Origin: Carpediemonas membranifera
Taxonomy: Eukaryota; Fornicata
Assembly (NCBI GenBank): GCA_019828565.1
Contig: JAHDYR010000007.1
Span: forward strand, 558,001-622,000
Length of the DNA: 64,000 bases
Direction: 5' to 3'
The translations under genes were made by a program, and so were the position numbers. This document shows, piece after piece, positions 19,367 through 29,968 of this stretch. The notes beneath the pieces were generated by a model. The model was not told where the DNA came from and did not search any database. It was given only the letters and a program-made list of their open reading frames with translations. The stretch's first letter is position 1; the number at the start of each line of letters is the position of its first letter.

Positions 19367-20444
19367 ATGACTGCTATCGGAATCGACTTAGGCACCACAT
19401 ACTCCTGCGTTGGCGTGTTCATGAACGACCGCGTCGAGATCATCGCCAACGACCAGGGCAACCGCACAACACCCTCATACGTCGCCTTCAACGAGGACGA
19501 GCGCCTCATCGGCGAGGCCGCGAAGAACCAGACGGCGATGAACCCCACCAACACAGTCTTCGACGCGAAGCGCCTCATCGGGCGCCGCTTCAACGACCGC
19601 GAGGTCCGGGCCGACATGGGCCACTGGCCGTTCAAGGTCGTCGCGGGCGCGGGCGACAAGCCGGCCGTCCAGGTGCAGCACAAGGGCGAGACCCGCACCT
19701 TCCAGGTCGAGGAGATCTCGGGCATGGTCCTGCAGAAGATGAAGGAGACCGCCGAGGCCTACCTCGGCAAGCCCGTCAGCAAGGCCGTCATCACGGTCCC
19801 CGCGTACTTCAACGACTCGCAGCGCCAGGCCACGAAGGACGCCGGCCAGATCGCGGGCCTCGAGGTCCTCCGCATCATCAACGAGCCGACCGCCGCGGCG
19901 ATCGCGTACGGGCTCGACAACAAGTCGGCCGCGGAGAAGAACGTCCTGATCTTCGACCTCGGCGGCGGCACGTTCGACGTCTCGCTACTCACCATCGACG
20001 AGGGCATCTTCGAGGTCAAGGCGACCGCGGGCGACACGCACCTCGGCGGCGAGGACTTCGACAACCGCATGGTCAACCACTTCGTGACCGAGTTCAAGCG
20101 CAAGCACAAGATGGACATCAGCGGCAACGCCCGCGCGATGCACCGTCTGCGCACGGCCTGCGAGCGCGCCAAGCGCACGCTCTCGTCGTCGACCCAGGCC
20201 GCGATCGAGATCGACTCGCTCTACGAGGGCGTCGACTTCTTCACGAACATCACGCGCGCCCGCTTCGAGGACCTCTGCGGCGACCTCTTCCGCGGCTGCA
20301 TCGACCCCGTCCAGCGTGTGCTCACCGACGCGAAGCTCGACAAGACCAAGATCCACGAGATCGTGCTCGTCGGCGGGTCGACCCGCATCCCCAAGGTGCA
20401 GCAGCTGCTCAAGGACTTCTTCAACGGCAAGGAGCCCAGCAAGA

Positions 20445-20475
<31 letters not shown>

Positions 20476-21286
20476 CGCCGCCGTCCAGGCCGCCATCCTC
20501 GCGGGCGACAAGTCCGAGAAGGTCTCCGACCTCCTCCTGCTCGACGTCACGCCCCTCTCGCTCGGCATCGAGACCGCCGGCGGCGTGATGACGACGCTCA
20601 TCAAGCGCAACACGACGATCCCCGCGCACGCCAAGGAGACGTTCTCGACCTTCGCCGACAACCAGCCCGCCGTGACTATCCAGGTCTTCGAGGGCGAGCG
20701 CGCCCGCACGCGCGACTGCAACAAGCTCGGCACGTTCGACCTGACCGGCATCCCGCTCGCGCCCCGCGGCGTCCCGAAGATCGAGGTGTCGTTCGACATC
20801 GACGCCAACGGCATCCTCCAGGTCACCGCCGAGGACAAGAGCTCGGGCAACCGCCAGCAGATCACGATCACCAACGACTCCGGCCGCCTCTCCAAGGACG
20901 ACATCGAGCGCATGGTCGCCGACGCGGAGCGGTTCAAGGCCGACGACGAGAAGGTCCGCGAGAAGGTCGAGGCGCGCAACGGCCTCGAGAACTTCGCCTA
21001 CTCCCTCCGCAACACCATCGAGGACGAGAAGTTCAAGGACAAGATCTCCGCCGAGGACAAGGACAAGCTCGACGCCGAGATCAAGAACGTCATGAGCTGG
21101 CTCGACACCCACGTCGACGCCGAGAAGGAGGAGTTCGAGGCCAAGCGCAAGGAGCTCGAGCAGGTCTCGACACCCATCATGACCAAGCTCTACGCCGAGG
21201 GCGCGCCGCAGGGCATGCCCGACATGGGCGGGGCGCCTGGCGCGGCCCCATCGGGTGCCGGCCCCACGGTCGAGGAGCTCGACTGA
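19367..21286 (+). CDS. Cytosolic HSP70 chaperone
   Basis: The 639-residue protein carries all HSP70 signatures: [14 protein letters not shown] at the N-terminus, [14 protein letters not shown] near residue 190 and [13 protein letters not shown] near 330. The substrate-binding domain includes [14 protein letters not shown] and the lid follows. It has the cytosolic layout: no targeting peptide, and a GGAP-rich tail ending GPTVEELD. The final tetrapeptide is EELD, not the canonical EEVD that docks TPR co-chaperones. Codons are strongly C-ending, more so than in most neighbours, which fits high expression. The protein folds and refolds client proteins using ATP. It is intronless and converges on the interrupted surface-protein gene, 55 bp apart. 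Confidence 0.98.
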
Positions 21287-21341
21287 GCATGCAGACGGAC
21301 AGTTTATTAAACGGCACACTGAGTTCGGAACATTTACCAGG

Positions 21342-22195
21342 CTAGGCCAGCACCGCCAGCGCGAGGACCACAGCAGCGAGCGCGACCGGCATCCAGCCCC
21401 CAGCGCTTGTCGGCGCGGACATCTGCTCGAATCTGAGTGTGAGCGTCACCTCGTACGTCATGGGGTCCATCGACTCGACAAAGTAGACGTCCTCGTAAAC
21501 CTTGAACATGGGCCAGAGGCACATGTTGTCGACGAAGCATGTGTACCCAACGTAGTTGATGCCGTAGCTCTCCTCCGTGCCATCGATCGCGTCCAGGCTC
21601 GAGTCGAGCGTCTCGAACTGGTAGGTCCTGGCGTCTTCGTAGAAGAGCTCGTTCGCCATGACCACGCCGTTCCGCTGGTCGACCGAGTTGAAGCCCAGTG
21701 TGGTCGAGGAGACAGTGCTGTGGGTGAAGGTGTTCGAGGCAGAGAAGCTCCAATCGTCGGAGCCGGAGTCGTAGTCGATGAAGCCCGACTTGTAGCCGGT
21801 GTACGACGTCTGCTGGTGTGCACTGATGGCGCCAGGCTGGGCAGCAAACACGGGGGCGAGCGACGGTATGGCGGGCACGTAGAAGCGGCCGGTCCAGAGT
21901 GAAGTCGCAACAGCCGAGAAGTCGGAGTTGATGCCGAGAATGCTGACCTCGGTGTAGTCGGAGGACAGCAGGGCCACAGAGAGCCCGCCCTTGTTGTAGA
22001 GCCGGACCTGGTTGAAAGAGACTCCCGAGGTGCCCAGGGTGACGCTGTCGAGGAGCTCGAGGTCGAGCGAGTATCTCAGAATCTCGAGCTGGGTGCAGAC
22101 GTAGAGGTACGTGCCGTCACAGATCATGGGCATTGCGTTGGTGCGGTCGGCAATCGTGGCCGACCCGAGCTGGGTGCCGTCGTACGCGAGCGCGG
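21342..22195 (-). pseudogene. 3' half of a secreted/GPI- or TM-anchored protein gene, split by insertion
   Basis: This is the C-terminal part of a gene whose 5' part is at 60024-60418. Joining the two at the duplicated GCGG gives an uninterrupted 414-residue frame; the codons run straight through ...KVAA into LAYDGTQLGSAT. The product is acidic and strand-rich with repeated aromatic turns (CDGTYLYVCTQLEILRYS; TSYTGYKSGFIDYD), ending in a hydrophobic tail (WMPVALAAVVLALAVLA) suited to a GPI signal or single membrane anchor. The signal peptide is on the distant 5' half. An extracellular surface protein is the likely class; I do not recognise a family. The insertion should abolish normal expression of this allele. 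Confidence 0.85.
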
Positions 22196-22261
22196 TGTGC
22201 CGTGCTAGGGCCCAGAAATATGATAAAGACTGTTTTACGAATTCCGCAGGTTAAGGGCACA
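22196..22261 (-). repeat. Ty3-A 3' LTR (66 bp)
   Basis: It is identical by eye to 59958-60023, with TG...CA ends on both strands and 6-bp terminal inverted repeats. On the minus strand it is preceded by a purine tract, GGGAGGGAAG (22262-22271), the expected primer for plus-strand DNA synthesis. Confidence 0.93.
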
Positions 22262-22287
22262 CTTCCCTCCCAATGCGTGTCGCACGA

Positions 22288-24330
22288 CTAACGGCGACCG
22301 CTCCTGCGGAACTTCTTCTTAGCACTCTCAAACATCGGCTTGAGACCAGGATTGAGCTCGAGATAACTGTCGATAGCCTCGAGCTGGTCGTAGTAGCGAT
22401 TATAGGGGATGTATGAGTCCTCGTCGGGGGTGAGGCCTTCCCAACGGATCAGTAGCTCCAGAGAGCCGTTCTTCTTCTTACGGTGGCCTACGACTGCCTC
22501 CACGGGTTGTTCATCTTGCTCGTAGGCGGCAATTTCCTCGAGCTCCTTCTCCGTGAGGCCGTCGGCGTGGAATGTGACGAGTCGGTCTGCGTGGACTGTG
22601 GCGACGCACTTCGACACGAGATCCATCACCTTGTAGGTGTTGGGGTGATCGCCCTTCCCCTCCATGCGGAGCGGTCCGCGCAGAGGCGGGAGTAGCTTGG
22701 TCGGCGGCTTGCCCGGGTATCTCAGCAGGACGTAGGTTTCGTTCTCCCAGGCCCGTGTGCTGTCCGAGGAGCCTGCAGCCTTGTTTACCTCGTAGGCTTT
22801 GACCTTGATCGCGGCAAGTTGTTGGAGCGACGTGACGTGGGCCTGGAAGCGGACGATGTCGTCGGCTTCGACTGAGCCCGGCTCGAGCATCTGGGTTGCG
22901 TTGGTCAGGGCGTCGGGCGCGACGCGCAGCATGGTTGACTTGCGTCCGAACAATAGTTCGAAGGGGCTGAGGCCTGTGGTGGAGTGGCGGGTGGCGTTGA
23001 TAACGTGCTGGGCGATGGGCAGGTATGCGGGCCAGTTGTCGTCGCGGGCGTCCAGCAGGAGCGCTCTTAAGCGTCTCATGACGGTACCATTCAGGCGTTC
23101 GACTACGCCGTTGCTGGCCGGATGATATGCCGTACTGAACCGGTGCTTGAGGCTCAGTCGCTCGTTCATCTCCTCGACTAGGGCATTCCTGAACTGTGTA
23201 CCTTGGTCAGACTGGAGCTCGGCCGGGACGCCGAAAGTCGCCCAGATCTCCAGCAATGCGGCTGCTGCCTCGGCTGCGCTCGTTGACCGTGTGGGCTTCA
23301 ATATGGTGAACTTCGAGAACACGTCCACCACCGTGATGACGTACTTGAGACCGTCTCTCTCGGGCAAAGGGCCAATGGTGTCCACCTGCACCGTCTCGAA
23401 TGGGCGGATGCGCTGAGTAGAGTGCCACTTGATCGGCTCCTTGCGGGCTGGCTTTGTCTTGCGACAGATTGGACACTGGCGTAAGGTCGCGCGGACGTCA
23501 TCCGACATGCCTGGCCACGTGACACCGGACTGCTTCAGATTGGCGATGGTCTGGTCTGGGCCGACGTGGCCCTGTGCACCGGCGTGCGCCCTGGTGATCT
23601 GCTCTTGGCGCGTCGTGGTGACGTGGTCGATCGAGCGGCGCACCTCGTTCTTGCGCTGAGATGATGGCCGCGACAGTGCGTCGGCTACGAGGTTCTGCGC
23701 TCCAGCTATGTGTGTGACGTTATACGGATACTCTGTCATGGTGAGTCGCCATCGTGTCAGTTTCTTAGTGCCGTCCTCGTCTGTCTTCCTGAGTAGCCAT
23801 ATCAGATTACGATGGTCCGTGCGAAGCTCGAACGGCTTCAGCTTGAAGAGGGGGGAAAACTCTGGTCGCGTTACACAATAGACAATGGCGAAAAGCTCCT
23901 GTTCCACCGTGGACCACCGTTGCTGGGTCTCGTCGAGGGTCTTGCTGTAGAAGGCGAGTGGGACCTTCTCGTCACCCTCGCCCTGCCACAGTACACCACC
24001 GATGGCGGTCGACGATGCGTCGGTCTCGAGAGTCCACTTTGCACTCAGGTCTGGGAGCGCGAGGGCGGTGTGCTCGGCTACTAGGGTCTTCATACGGGCG
24101 AATGCTTCGTCCTCAGTGGCAGTCCAATCGAGGGGGGCCGACTTCTGCGGCGATCCCTTTAGGAGGGCGTTGAGCGGGGCTGATGCGTGGGCGAGGTGTG
24201 GGATATAGTTTGACAGATAGTTGAACTTGCCTAGCGTGCGGCGCAGCTCCGTTGTCGTCGTTGGGGGTGTGAGGTCCTGGATGGCTGCGATACGTGAGGG
24301 GAAACCGACCTGCCAGACTCGTTGACTATA
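22288..24330 (-). pseudogene. Ty3-A pol, 3' part: RNase H, integrase, chromodomain
   Basis: In the frame open from about 24320 down to the stop at 22288 the order is: end of RT (ELRRTLGKFNYLSNYIPHL); RNase H with WTLETDASSTAIGGVL, the RWSTVEQELFAIVY Glu and ELRTDHRNLIWLL; integrase HHCC (HAGAQGHVG...CPICRKTK); the catalytic core with Asp in VQVDTIGP, Asp in LQSDQGTQF and Glu in GVVERLNGT; and a C-terminal chromodomain (VVGHRKKKNGSLELLIRWEGL). The chromodomain places it with chromoviruses, whose integrases use chromatin marks for targeting. It is out of frame with the upstream part by one base near 24310-24320, so it is called broken; a sequencing error is possible because all catalytic residues are intact. 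Confidence 0.92.
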
Positions 24331-26493
24331 AACCCACAGACTTCAACCTCCTTCATGCCAATGGCACACTTGTCGGCGCGGAGTTTGATATCGTAAGCTT
24401 CCAACTGGTCGAAGATCTGGGTGAGGGTCGACTTGAAATCCTGAATGGAGCGGGCGTACGCAAAGATATCGTCGATATAGGCTCTCGAACCGTCGATACC
24501 AGCGAGCATCTCGTCCATGGCTCGCTGGAACTTTGCTGGGGCGTTCTTCAGCCCGAATGGTGTACGTAAGAACTCGTAATGCCCGCCCGGGACGGTGAAT
24601 GCGGTGAGCGGGATGCTATCGGTTGCCATGTTCTGCTGCCAGTATCCGCTGCGCAGGTCGAGCGCCGCGAACACGGAGCATCCGCTCGCCTCGTGTACAA
24701 ACGATCGGATGTCCGGCGTGGGGTACAGGTCGTCGATGGTGGCGTTGTTCAAGACGTTGTAAGCGATGCAGAAGCGGTCTTCGCCGCTCTTCTTCTTTGC
24801 CATGACGTGCGGGCTAGAGTGCGGACTTTGACTCTCTCGGATCACGCCCTGGTTGAGCATCTTGTCGATCTCCGCGAGGGCTGAGTTTCCCGGGTCACCC
24901 TTCAACGGCCTGGGTCGGGCCCTGGGTGTAGGGCGGCTTGGATCGACGACGATCTCGTGTGGCGGCATCCTGCTGCCATCCGGAGGTAGAGGGCCAAACA
25001 CGGCCTTGCGCTCGCGAAGGAAGTCGGTCAGCCAGGCAGCCAGCTCCGGGTTCTCTTCGGTCGGCAGCTTAACCTTGCGCCACTCTTCCTCGGGGTCGAC
25101 TTCTTCTGTTGTCGAGTCGAGGTAGGGGTGCTGTCCCAGGCCGTCGTCGTCATCGATCGGGTCAGCGGACGGTATTAGTAGCCGGTCGTTCAGCAGGAAG
25201 CCGAGGCGGCGGAGCAAATCGCGTCCAATGAGGACCTTCTTCCTCTGGCCCTTCGTGACCATGAGCAATGCAGTGGTGGTCACGGTCTTTCCGTCGACAC
25301 TGGGGAGGGTCAGCGAGACCTTGGCGGCTTTGCCAGTGGAGATGATCTCGTCCCCAGCGCCGAGAAGTTCGACTGAGGTCGGTATCAGGGTCACGTCGGG
25401 GATCGCTGCGAGGGCAGGGGCTGATATGACCGACGTGCAAGCGCCGATGTCGAACTTGACGTTCATGTGCTGGCCGTTGATAACAGCCGGGACCTTCACC
25501 GGGTCCTTGTCGAGTATGATGTCCTCGATCTCGTAGACTTCGTTCTCCAACTCCGAATGAGACGCTTCATCCGCGTCAAACACCTCATCGACGCGGCGGG
25601 GGTTCTTCAGGGTAGACGAGGGGCGGAGGTCCATGCGGCCGGCCCGGCGATCCGACTGTTGGTGACTGGTGGGCGCCACAGGGCGTGCGCGGTTGCCGGG
25701 CTGCTTTTGCCGCTCTTCGGGTCTGCGTTCCTGACGCTTCTCGGTCTGTGGCTGGCGTTCTTGGGCCTTGTAAGCCTCCCGTCTGATGAGGAACCTGCAG
25801 TCCTTCGTCTCGTGGTGCGGGTTCCAGCCATGCTGTGTGCAGTATCTCGTGTGGGAAGGAGGCATGCGGAACTTGGTCTTGTCCCTGAACTGCTGGAACG
25901 GATCGCGACCATCGAGCCTGCGAGCGAGCGGCTTCCTGCCTGAAGTGCCCGACGCCTGCTCGTTGTTGTCGGCTTGTGGGCTGGCGAGTCTGAAGGCACG
26001 CCATGGGATAATGATGTTCTCGTCGTGATCAACATCCAAGTCGCGTAGTTTGTCGAGAAGTTCGCTGATCTTGTCGGAGTAGTCCTCAATCTCTTCTTCG
26101 TATACATCCTCGGCTTCTTTGGAGAAACCTCTAGTGGCGAAGTCCCGAATGATCCGCTCGAGCAGTTTTGCGGAGATGGTGGGGACGTCCTTGATGTCTG
26201 GGTTGAGGGCGCTTATGAGCTTACGTGCCTTCTCGACGGCCGTTCGGTGCCGGGGCTCCGGACCGTATAGCGTGATGTTGTCGAGCTTTGCCTTGAGGAG
26301 CTTGGCTCTTGCGCCCGGGTCCGTACTAGTCAAGAGGGTATATGCGAGGTAGGGGGCGATGGAGGTCGCCTCCTTGGCGAGGAAAGCGTAGACGTCCCCG
26401 CCATCGAAGACTGGCCAAGCCGCCGAGGAGGGGGCGGGCTTGGTCTCCTCGGGCACTGGGGGCATGTACACGAACGCCACCGAGACGTCCATG
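24310..26493 (-). pseudogene. Ty3-A gag C-terminal part, protease and reverse transcriptase
   Basis: This frame continues gag from the fragment at 59394-59936 once insert C is removed: the ATG at 26492 lies in the CATG shared by both edges. It encodes a gag region with a Cys/His box (YCTQHGWNPHHETKDC), a basic Arg/Gln-rich linker, a retropepsin-like protease with FDIGACTSVI (DIG, not the usual DTG or DSG) and VLIGRDLL, then RT with FAALDLRSGYWQQ, FLRTPFGLKNAPAKFQ and the catalytic RAYIDDIFAY (YIDD variant). The frame fails near 24310 through a one-base loss, after which the remaining pol lies in another frame. Confidence 0.9.
26490..26493. repeat. CATG at the left edge of insert C
   Basis: The same CATG is found at 59394-59397. 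It is either a 4-bp target duplication or, because CATG is palindromic, the outermost bases of the inverted repeat. Confidence 0.7.
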
Positions 26494-26545
26494 CAGTCAA
26501 TTCTGGTACCTTTTCTGGAACAAATAGTTCCAGAATTGGTTCCAG
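26494..26545 (+). repeat. Left terminal inverted repeat of insert C (52 bp)
   Basis: It matches the reverse complement of 59342-59393 exactly by eye and then diverges sharply. It holds internal dyads: TTCTGGAAC and GTTCCAGAA around AAATA, plus CAATTCTGG and CCAGAATTG. These resemble paired binding sites. Confidence 0.88.
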
Positions 26546-26853
26546 TTTCTTTGATCGATTTTGATCGAATCTCGCGGATCAGTAGTAAAGTTGGCGTGCG
26601 TACTCTATAGACCTAGCTTCACCTCTGGACACATTACTACTGCATGCAGATGTCTCAATAAATATTTATGATCGGTTTTCGTATCGTCAGTGCAGGATAA
26701 GGTCGCATGACTTGGCCAAAGTCGCTCTTCAGAACTCGATCGTCTGACACATACAAACGCTAAAAGTGGTTGGCAAAGATGCATTAGACCTTGTATATGA
26801 CGTGTATAGACAAAATTTCGGGTGTTGCACTGTCACCTCTGAGGGGTATCCTC
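26546..26853. other. Unique AT-rich DNA inside the left edge of C
   Basis: This 308-bp stretch has no counterpart inside the right edge and no coding frame or RNA gene that I recognise. Confidence 0.45.
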
Positions 26854-27469
26854 TGGACATCAGGCATGCCACAGAACATGTAAGCAACATCAAACCCGCC
26901 TAATTCCAGCTCATTTAGTCAATAAACACATCATCACATTCCAATATCTCCTCATGATGCGCCAGATGGCAAGTGACTCTGGCCTGCTCCTCCGGTGAAT
27001 GACAATGCAGTAGTCTGGAAGGATGTTGAGAGAGCCCCAAAGGCCAGGCGAGTAAGCGCTACACAACCGCTTCACCAGCCCTCCAAGGCAGCGTTCTGGA
27101 CCTGCGTCATCTCCGGCGAACTGGGATGATCCAAAGTAACGGTGTAGTGTTCTTTCTGGCAGCTAATTGTGCATAAGCGAATGCTTTGTGGTCATTTATT
27201 GCTCTTTGGCGCAGCAACGCCCACAATTCTTTGGGATACTGTTCTTTTGGTGTTGATGTTGTTATTGATGTTGATTTCTCCGCTTTTCGCTGCTTTGCGT
27301 TGTAATTGCAATGTTTTCTAGTACATTCCGCGCATCAGATCATTGCTACAACCTGAACTCGCCATTTTGGTGTTGCAATGAAACTATCCCCTAAAGTGCA
27401 CACTAAATGAAATCAGATCAAGCAGACAAGACAGCAACGTACATTTACGAGTGAGGACGCTGGAGAGAG

Positions 27470-27737
27470 CAGAGCGCCTGGGAAACAGCGCTGGGGACAG
27501 GAGCCCCGGAGGATAGAGCCCGGGGGAGAAGAGCGCGGGAGAGAGGAGCCCGGGAGAGCGCCCGGGAGAGAGGAGCCCGGGAGAGAGAAGCCCGGGAGAG
27601 CGCCCGGGAGAGAGGAGCCCGGGAGAGAGGAGCCCAGGGGAGAGGAGCCCGGGGGAGAAGAGCGCGGGAGAGAGGAGCCCGGGAGAGCGCCCGGGAGAGA
27701 GGAGCCCGGGAGAGAGAAGCCTGGGAGAGCGCCCGGG
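27470..27737 (+). repeat. Purine-rich minisatellite, left copy
   Basis: Tandem 12- and 15-bp units of the type GGGAGAGAGGAGCCC and GGGAGAGCGCCC carry a strong G/A bias on the plus strand. CCCGGG palindromes form at unit joins. The right copy (about 56620-57133) is roughly twice as long. Confidence 0.9.
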
Positions 27738-27745
27738 GCAATTCA

Positions 27746-27834
27746 GGGCCCCGAAAACGCCAGCACCAGCGCAAGTAAGCTATTTTATTGCAAACCGCTC
27801 TACTTGCGCTGGTACTTCAGCGTTTTCGCGGCCC
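27746..27834. repeat. Hairpin H1 (left Q copy)
   Basis: Arms of about 33 bp, GGGCCCCGAAAACGCC... and its near-complement ...GCGTTTTCGCGGCCC, enclose a loop of about 22 bp. The arms share the CCCCGAAAACGCC motif with H2. The same hairpin is at 57142-57230. Confidence 0.85.
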
Positions 27835-27850
27835 TTTGCCCATCATTCGT

Positions 27851-27881
27851 CGTCTGAATTTTTTCGTGCAGAATTCAGACG
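27851..27881. repeat. Hairpin H3 between H1 and H2
   Basis: Perfect 10-bp arms, CGTCTGAATT and AATTCAGACG, enclose an 11-base loop. The same hairpin is present in the right Q copy near 57247-57277. Confidence 0.85.
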
Positions 27882-28001
27882 AGTGTCGCCTGGCAGAGGC
27901 TGAGCAGCGGAGCTTAGTCCCTGTGGCACCACTCGTCTGGCCCAGCTCCCGGGCATGCTCACGAAAATACAGGTGCAGATTTGGGAGCAGAATGATCGAC
28001 G

Positions 28002-28088
28002 AACCCCGAAAACGCCATAACCGGCACCAGTGAGCGCATCTTCGTTGATGAAGCTCATTGGTGCTGGTAATATGGCGTTTTCGGGGTT
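28002..28088. repeat. Hairpin H2 (left Q copy)
   Basis: Arms of about 35 bp, AACCCCGAAAACGCCAT... and ...ATGGCGTTTTCGGGGTT, enclose a loop of about 17 bases. Motif and polarity mirror H1. The right copy is 57398-57484. Confidence 0.85.
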
Positions 28089-28097
28089 CAAATACTG

Positions 28098-28849
28098 TAC
28101 TCCTCATCCCTGGCGCCCTCATCTTGGCTCCCTCATCCTGGCGCCTCATCCCTGGCGCCTCATCTTGGCTCCCTCATCCTGGCGCCTCATCCCTGGCGCC
28201 TCATCCCTGGCGCCGTCATCCCTGGCGCCTCATCCTGGCGCCTCATCCCTGGCGCCTCATCCCTGGCGCCGTCATCCCTGGCGCCTCATCCCTGGCGCCT
28301 CATCCCTGGCGCCTCATCCCTGGCGCCTCATCCCTGGCGCCTCATCCCTGGCGCCTCATCTCTGGCGCCTCATCCCTGGCGCCTCATCCCTGGCGCCTCA
28401 TCCCTGGCGCCCTCATCCTGGCGCCTCATCCCTGGCGCCTCATCCTGGCGCCTCATCCCTGGCGCCTCATCCCTGGCGCCTCATCCCTGGCGCCTCATCC
28501 CTGGCGCCTCATCCCTGGCGCCTCATCCCTGGCGCCTCATCCCTGGCGCCTCATCCCTGGCGCCTCATCCCTGGCGCCTCATCCCTGGCGCCTCATCCCT
28601 GGCGCTCATCCCTGGCGCCTCATCCCTGGCGCCTCATCCCTGGCGCCTCATCCCTGGCGCCTCATCCCTGGCGCCTCATCCCTGGCGCCTCATCCCTGGC
28701 GCCTCATCCCTGGCGCCGTCATCCCTGGCGCCCTCATCCCTGGCGCCTCATCCTGGCGCCCTCATCCCTGGCGCCTCATCCCTGGCGCCTCATCCTGGCG
28801 CCCTCATCCCTGGCGCCTCATCCCTGGCGCCGTCATCCCTGGCGCCCAC
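28098..28849 (+). repeat. Pyrimidine-rich 14-bp minisatellite, left copy
   Basis: About 50 units of CATCCCTGGCGCCT with occasional one-base or unit variants (CATCTTGGCTCCCT). It is C/T-rich on the plus strand, opposite to the purine tract on the other side of the hairpins. Both strands give long spurious frames. Confidence 0.93.
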
Positions 28850-29088
28850 ACAGCACCCCTACGCCAGCGCCATCAATCCCCAACGGCACAGTAAACAGAA
28901 AATGCACTTTATGCTCTTACACCATGGCGTTTGGAGACGAAAACGAACACCCATGGTACCTGCAGGTAAGGTAAGTTAAGGTAATTTCCGGTGATCGCGT
29001 TCGTTGCAAGTAATCACCATCATTGATCGCAACAGGCCGGGCACGGAGGCAGGCCCAAGTGATCCAGGGGCTGGTCGATCTTGCAGAT

Positions 29089-29502
29089 CATGCCACAACA
29101 CTGCATCTAGTCCCATCTAGTCCCAATTCACGCGTGTATATACGCTACAGAGGACCGTATCTGGCCTTAGGAAACGGCTATGGGGTGCAGGTGGTTAATC
29201 CTTAAAGTGCGTTGCATCGATGCAACAAGCAACTACCTCAAACGTGCGAGCTACCATCGATTTCTTGCCATCAACACGACACATTGAAGTCAGATAACTA
29301 TGCGGTCAGCAATGAGCACACTAAACAACATCACTGTGCCAAAATACATCTTTGGACATCAGGCATGCCACAGAACATGTAAGCAACATCAAACCCGCCT
29401 AATTCCAGCTCATTTAGTCAATAAACACATCATCACATTCCAATATCTCCTCATGATGCGCCAGATGGCAAGTGACTCTGGCCTGCTCCTCCGGTGAATG
29501 AC
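29089..29502 (+). repeat. Repeat P, left copy
   Basis: 414 bp nearly identical to 55726-56139; the last 150 bp (29353-29502) are segment d. In the right copy P runs directly into Q, while here P follows Q. Together they look like one full period of a circular or tandem unit. Confidence 0.85.
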
Positions 29503-29617
29503 GATCGACAACGACAATCTTAGCCCGCAAGTGACCTAATTGATGTGGTATCCCGCTGTACGTCCAAATGTCTGCTGCAGGTCATGAACCGCTGGCTACA
29601 CGGGCATATCCAAATCT
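29503..29617. other. Short unique spacer
   Basis: This 115-bp stretch after repeat P includes the 3' UTR of the OTU-type gene fragment on the minus strand. Nothing else is recognised. Confidence 0.4.
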
Positions 29618-29874
29618 TTATTCAATCTCAACGACCTCGCACTTCTTCTGGTACAGCGTGGCGTGAGCCGGATCGCCTTCGATGACAATAGCGAAATTAT
29701 CTGTCAACCCCCACAAGTCTGCATCGGGTGCAAGCATGGTGGTGCCATCAAACAGGTATAAGATGGCGGAGATGCCTTGCATGCCGTTGTATCCGTCGTA
29801 TGACTGGACAACAAGGATGTTCCGCTTCTGTTTCCTCGCCCAGACTCGGATGGCGTTCGAGTCGGAGTCCGGAT
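29618..29874 (-). pseudogene. 3' end of OTU-type protease gene, split by Ty3-B
   Basis: This encodes the last 84 codons of the gene that starts at 52965. Joining at the CGGAT duplication (29870-29874 and 51513-51517) continues the frame ...LTDP into DSDSNAIRVWARKQKRNILVV. The fragment holds QSYDGYNGMQGISAILYLFDG and ends FAIVIEGDPAHATLYQKKCEVVEIE; the His in AHATLY is the best candidate for the catalytic His of the OTU dyad whose DGNC lies on the other part. The stop is TAA at 29618-29620. Confidence 0.85.
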
Positions 29875-29968
29875 TGTCATGACGACCTCATTTAATGATC
29901 AGTCTTATTTGGTCAATGATCTCAAACCTGCTTCTAAATTTCACTCTCTCAATTGTTTGGGTACCACA
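29875..29968 (+). repeat. Ty3-B 5' LTR of outermost copy B1 (94 bp)
   Basis: TG...CA ends. It is followed at once by the palindrome GTAATTAC (29969-29976). No tRNA-type primer-binding TGG is seen downstream of it. Confidence 0.9.

Larger units (their letters stand above)
26854..29016 (+). repeat. Repeat Q, left copy, with two minisatellites and three hairpins
   Basis: This is homologous to 55990-58258 and nearly identical outside the minisatellites, which differ in length. The order is a 150-bp segment d (26854-27003), about 450 bp of unique sequence, a purine-rich minisatellite, hairpins H1, H3 and H2, a pyrimidine-rich minisatellite and a 150-bp tail. No protein gene is supported; the long frames across it are translations of the tandem repeats. 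Segment d recurs at 29353-29502, exactly one period (2499 bp) later. Confidence 0.85.

Noticed and set aside
19985-21319. 444-codon minus-strand frame opposite HSP70
   Set aside because: Mirror of the C-rich HSP70 codons; low-complexity Leu/Val/Asp composition.
28098-28849. CRISPR array
   Set aside because: The 14-bp units are directly tandem without spacers, in a eukaryotic context.
28030-28974. Long proline/serine-rich frames across the minisatellite (also 58-kb copy and minus-strand frames near 27445 and 56520)
   Set aside because: They are three-frame translations of 14-, 12- or 15-bp tandem repeats, open in several frames at once, and differ between the two copies by unit number. No start context or domain.
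29300-29497. 65-codon frame conserved in both P copies (also 55937-56134)
   Set aside because: The copies are nearly identical at DNA level, so conservation carries no coding signal; no motif.
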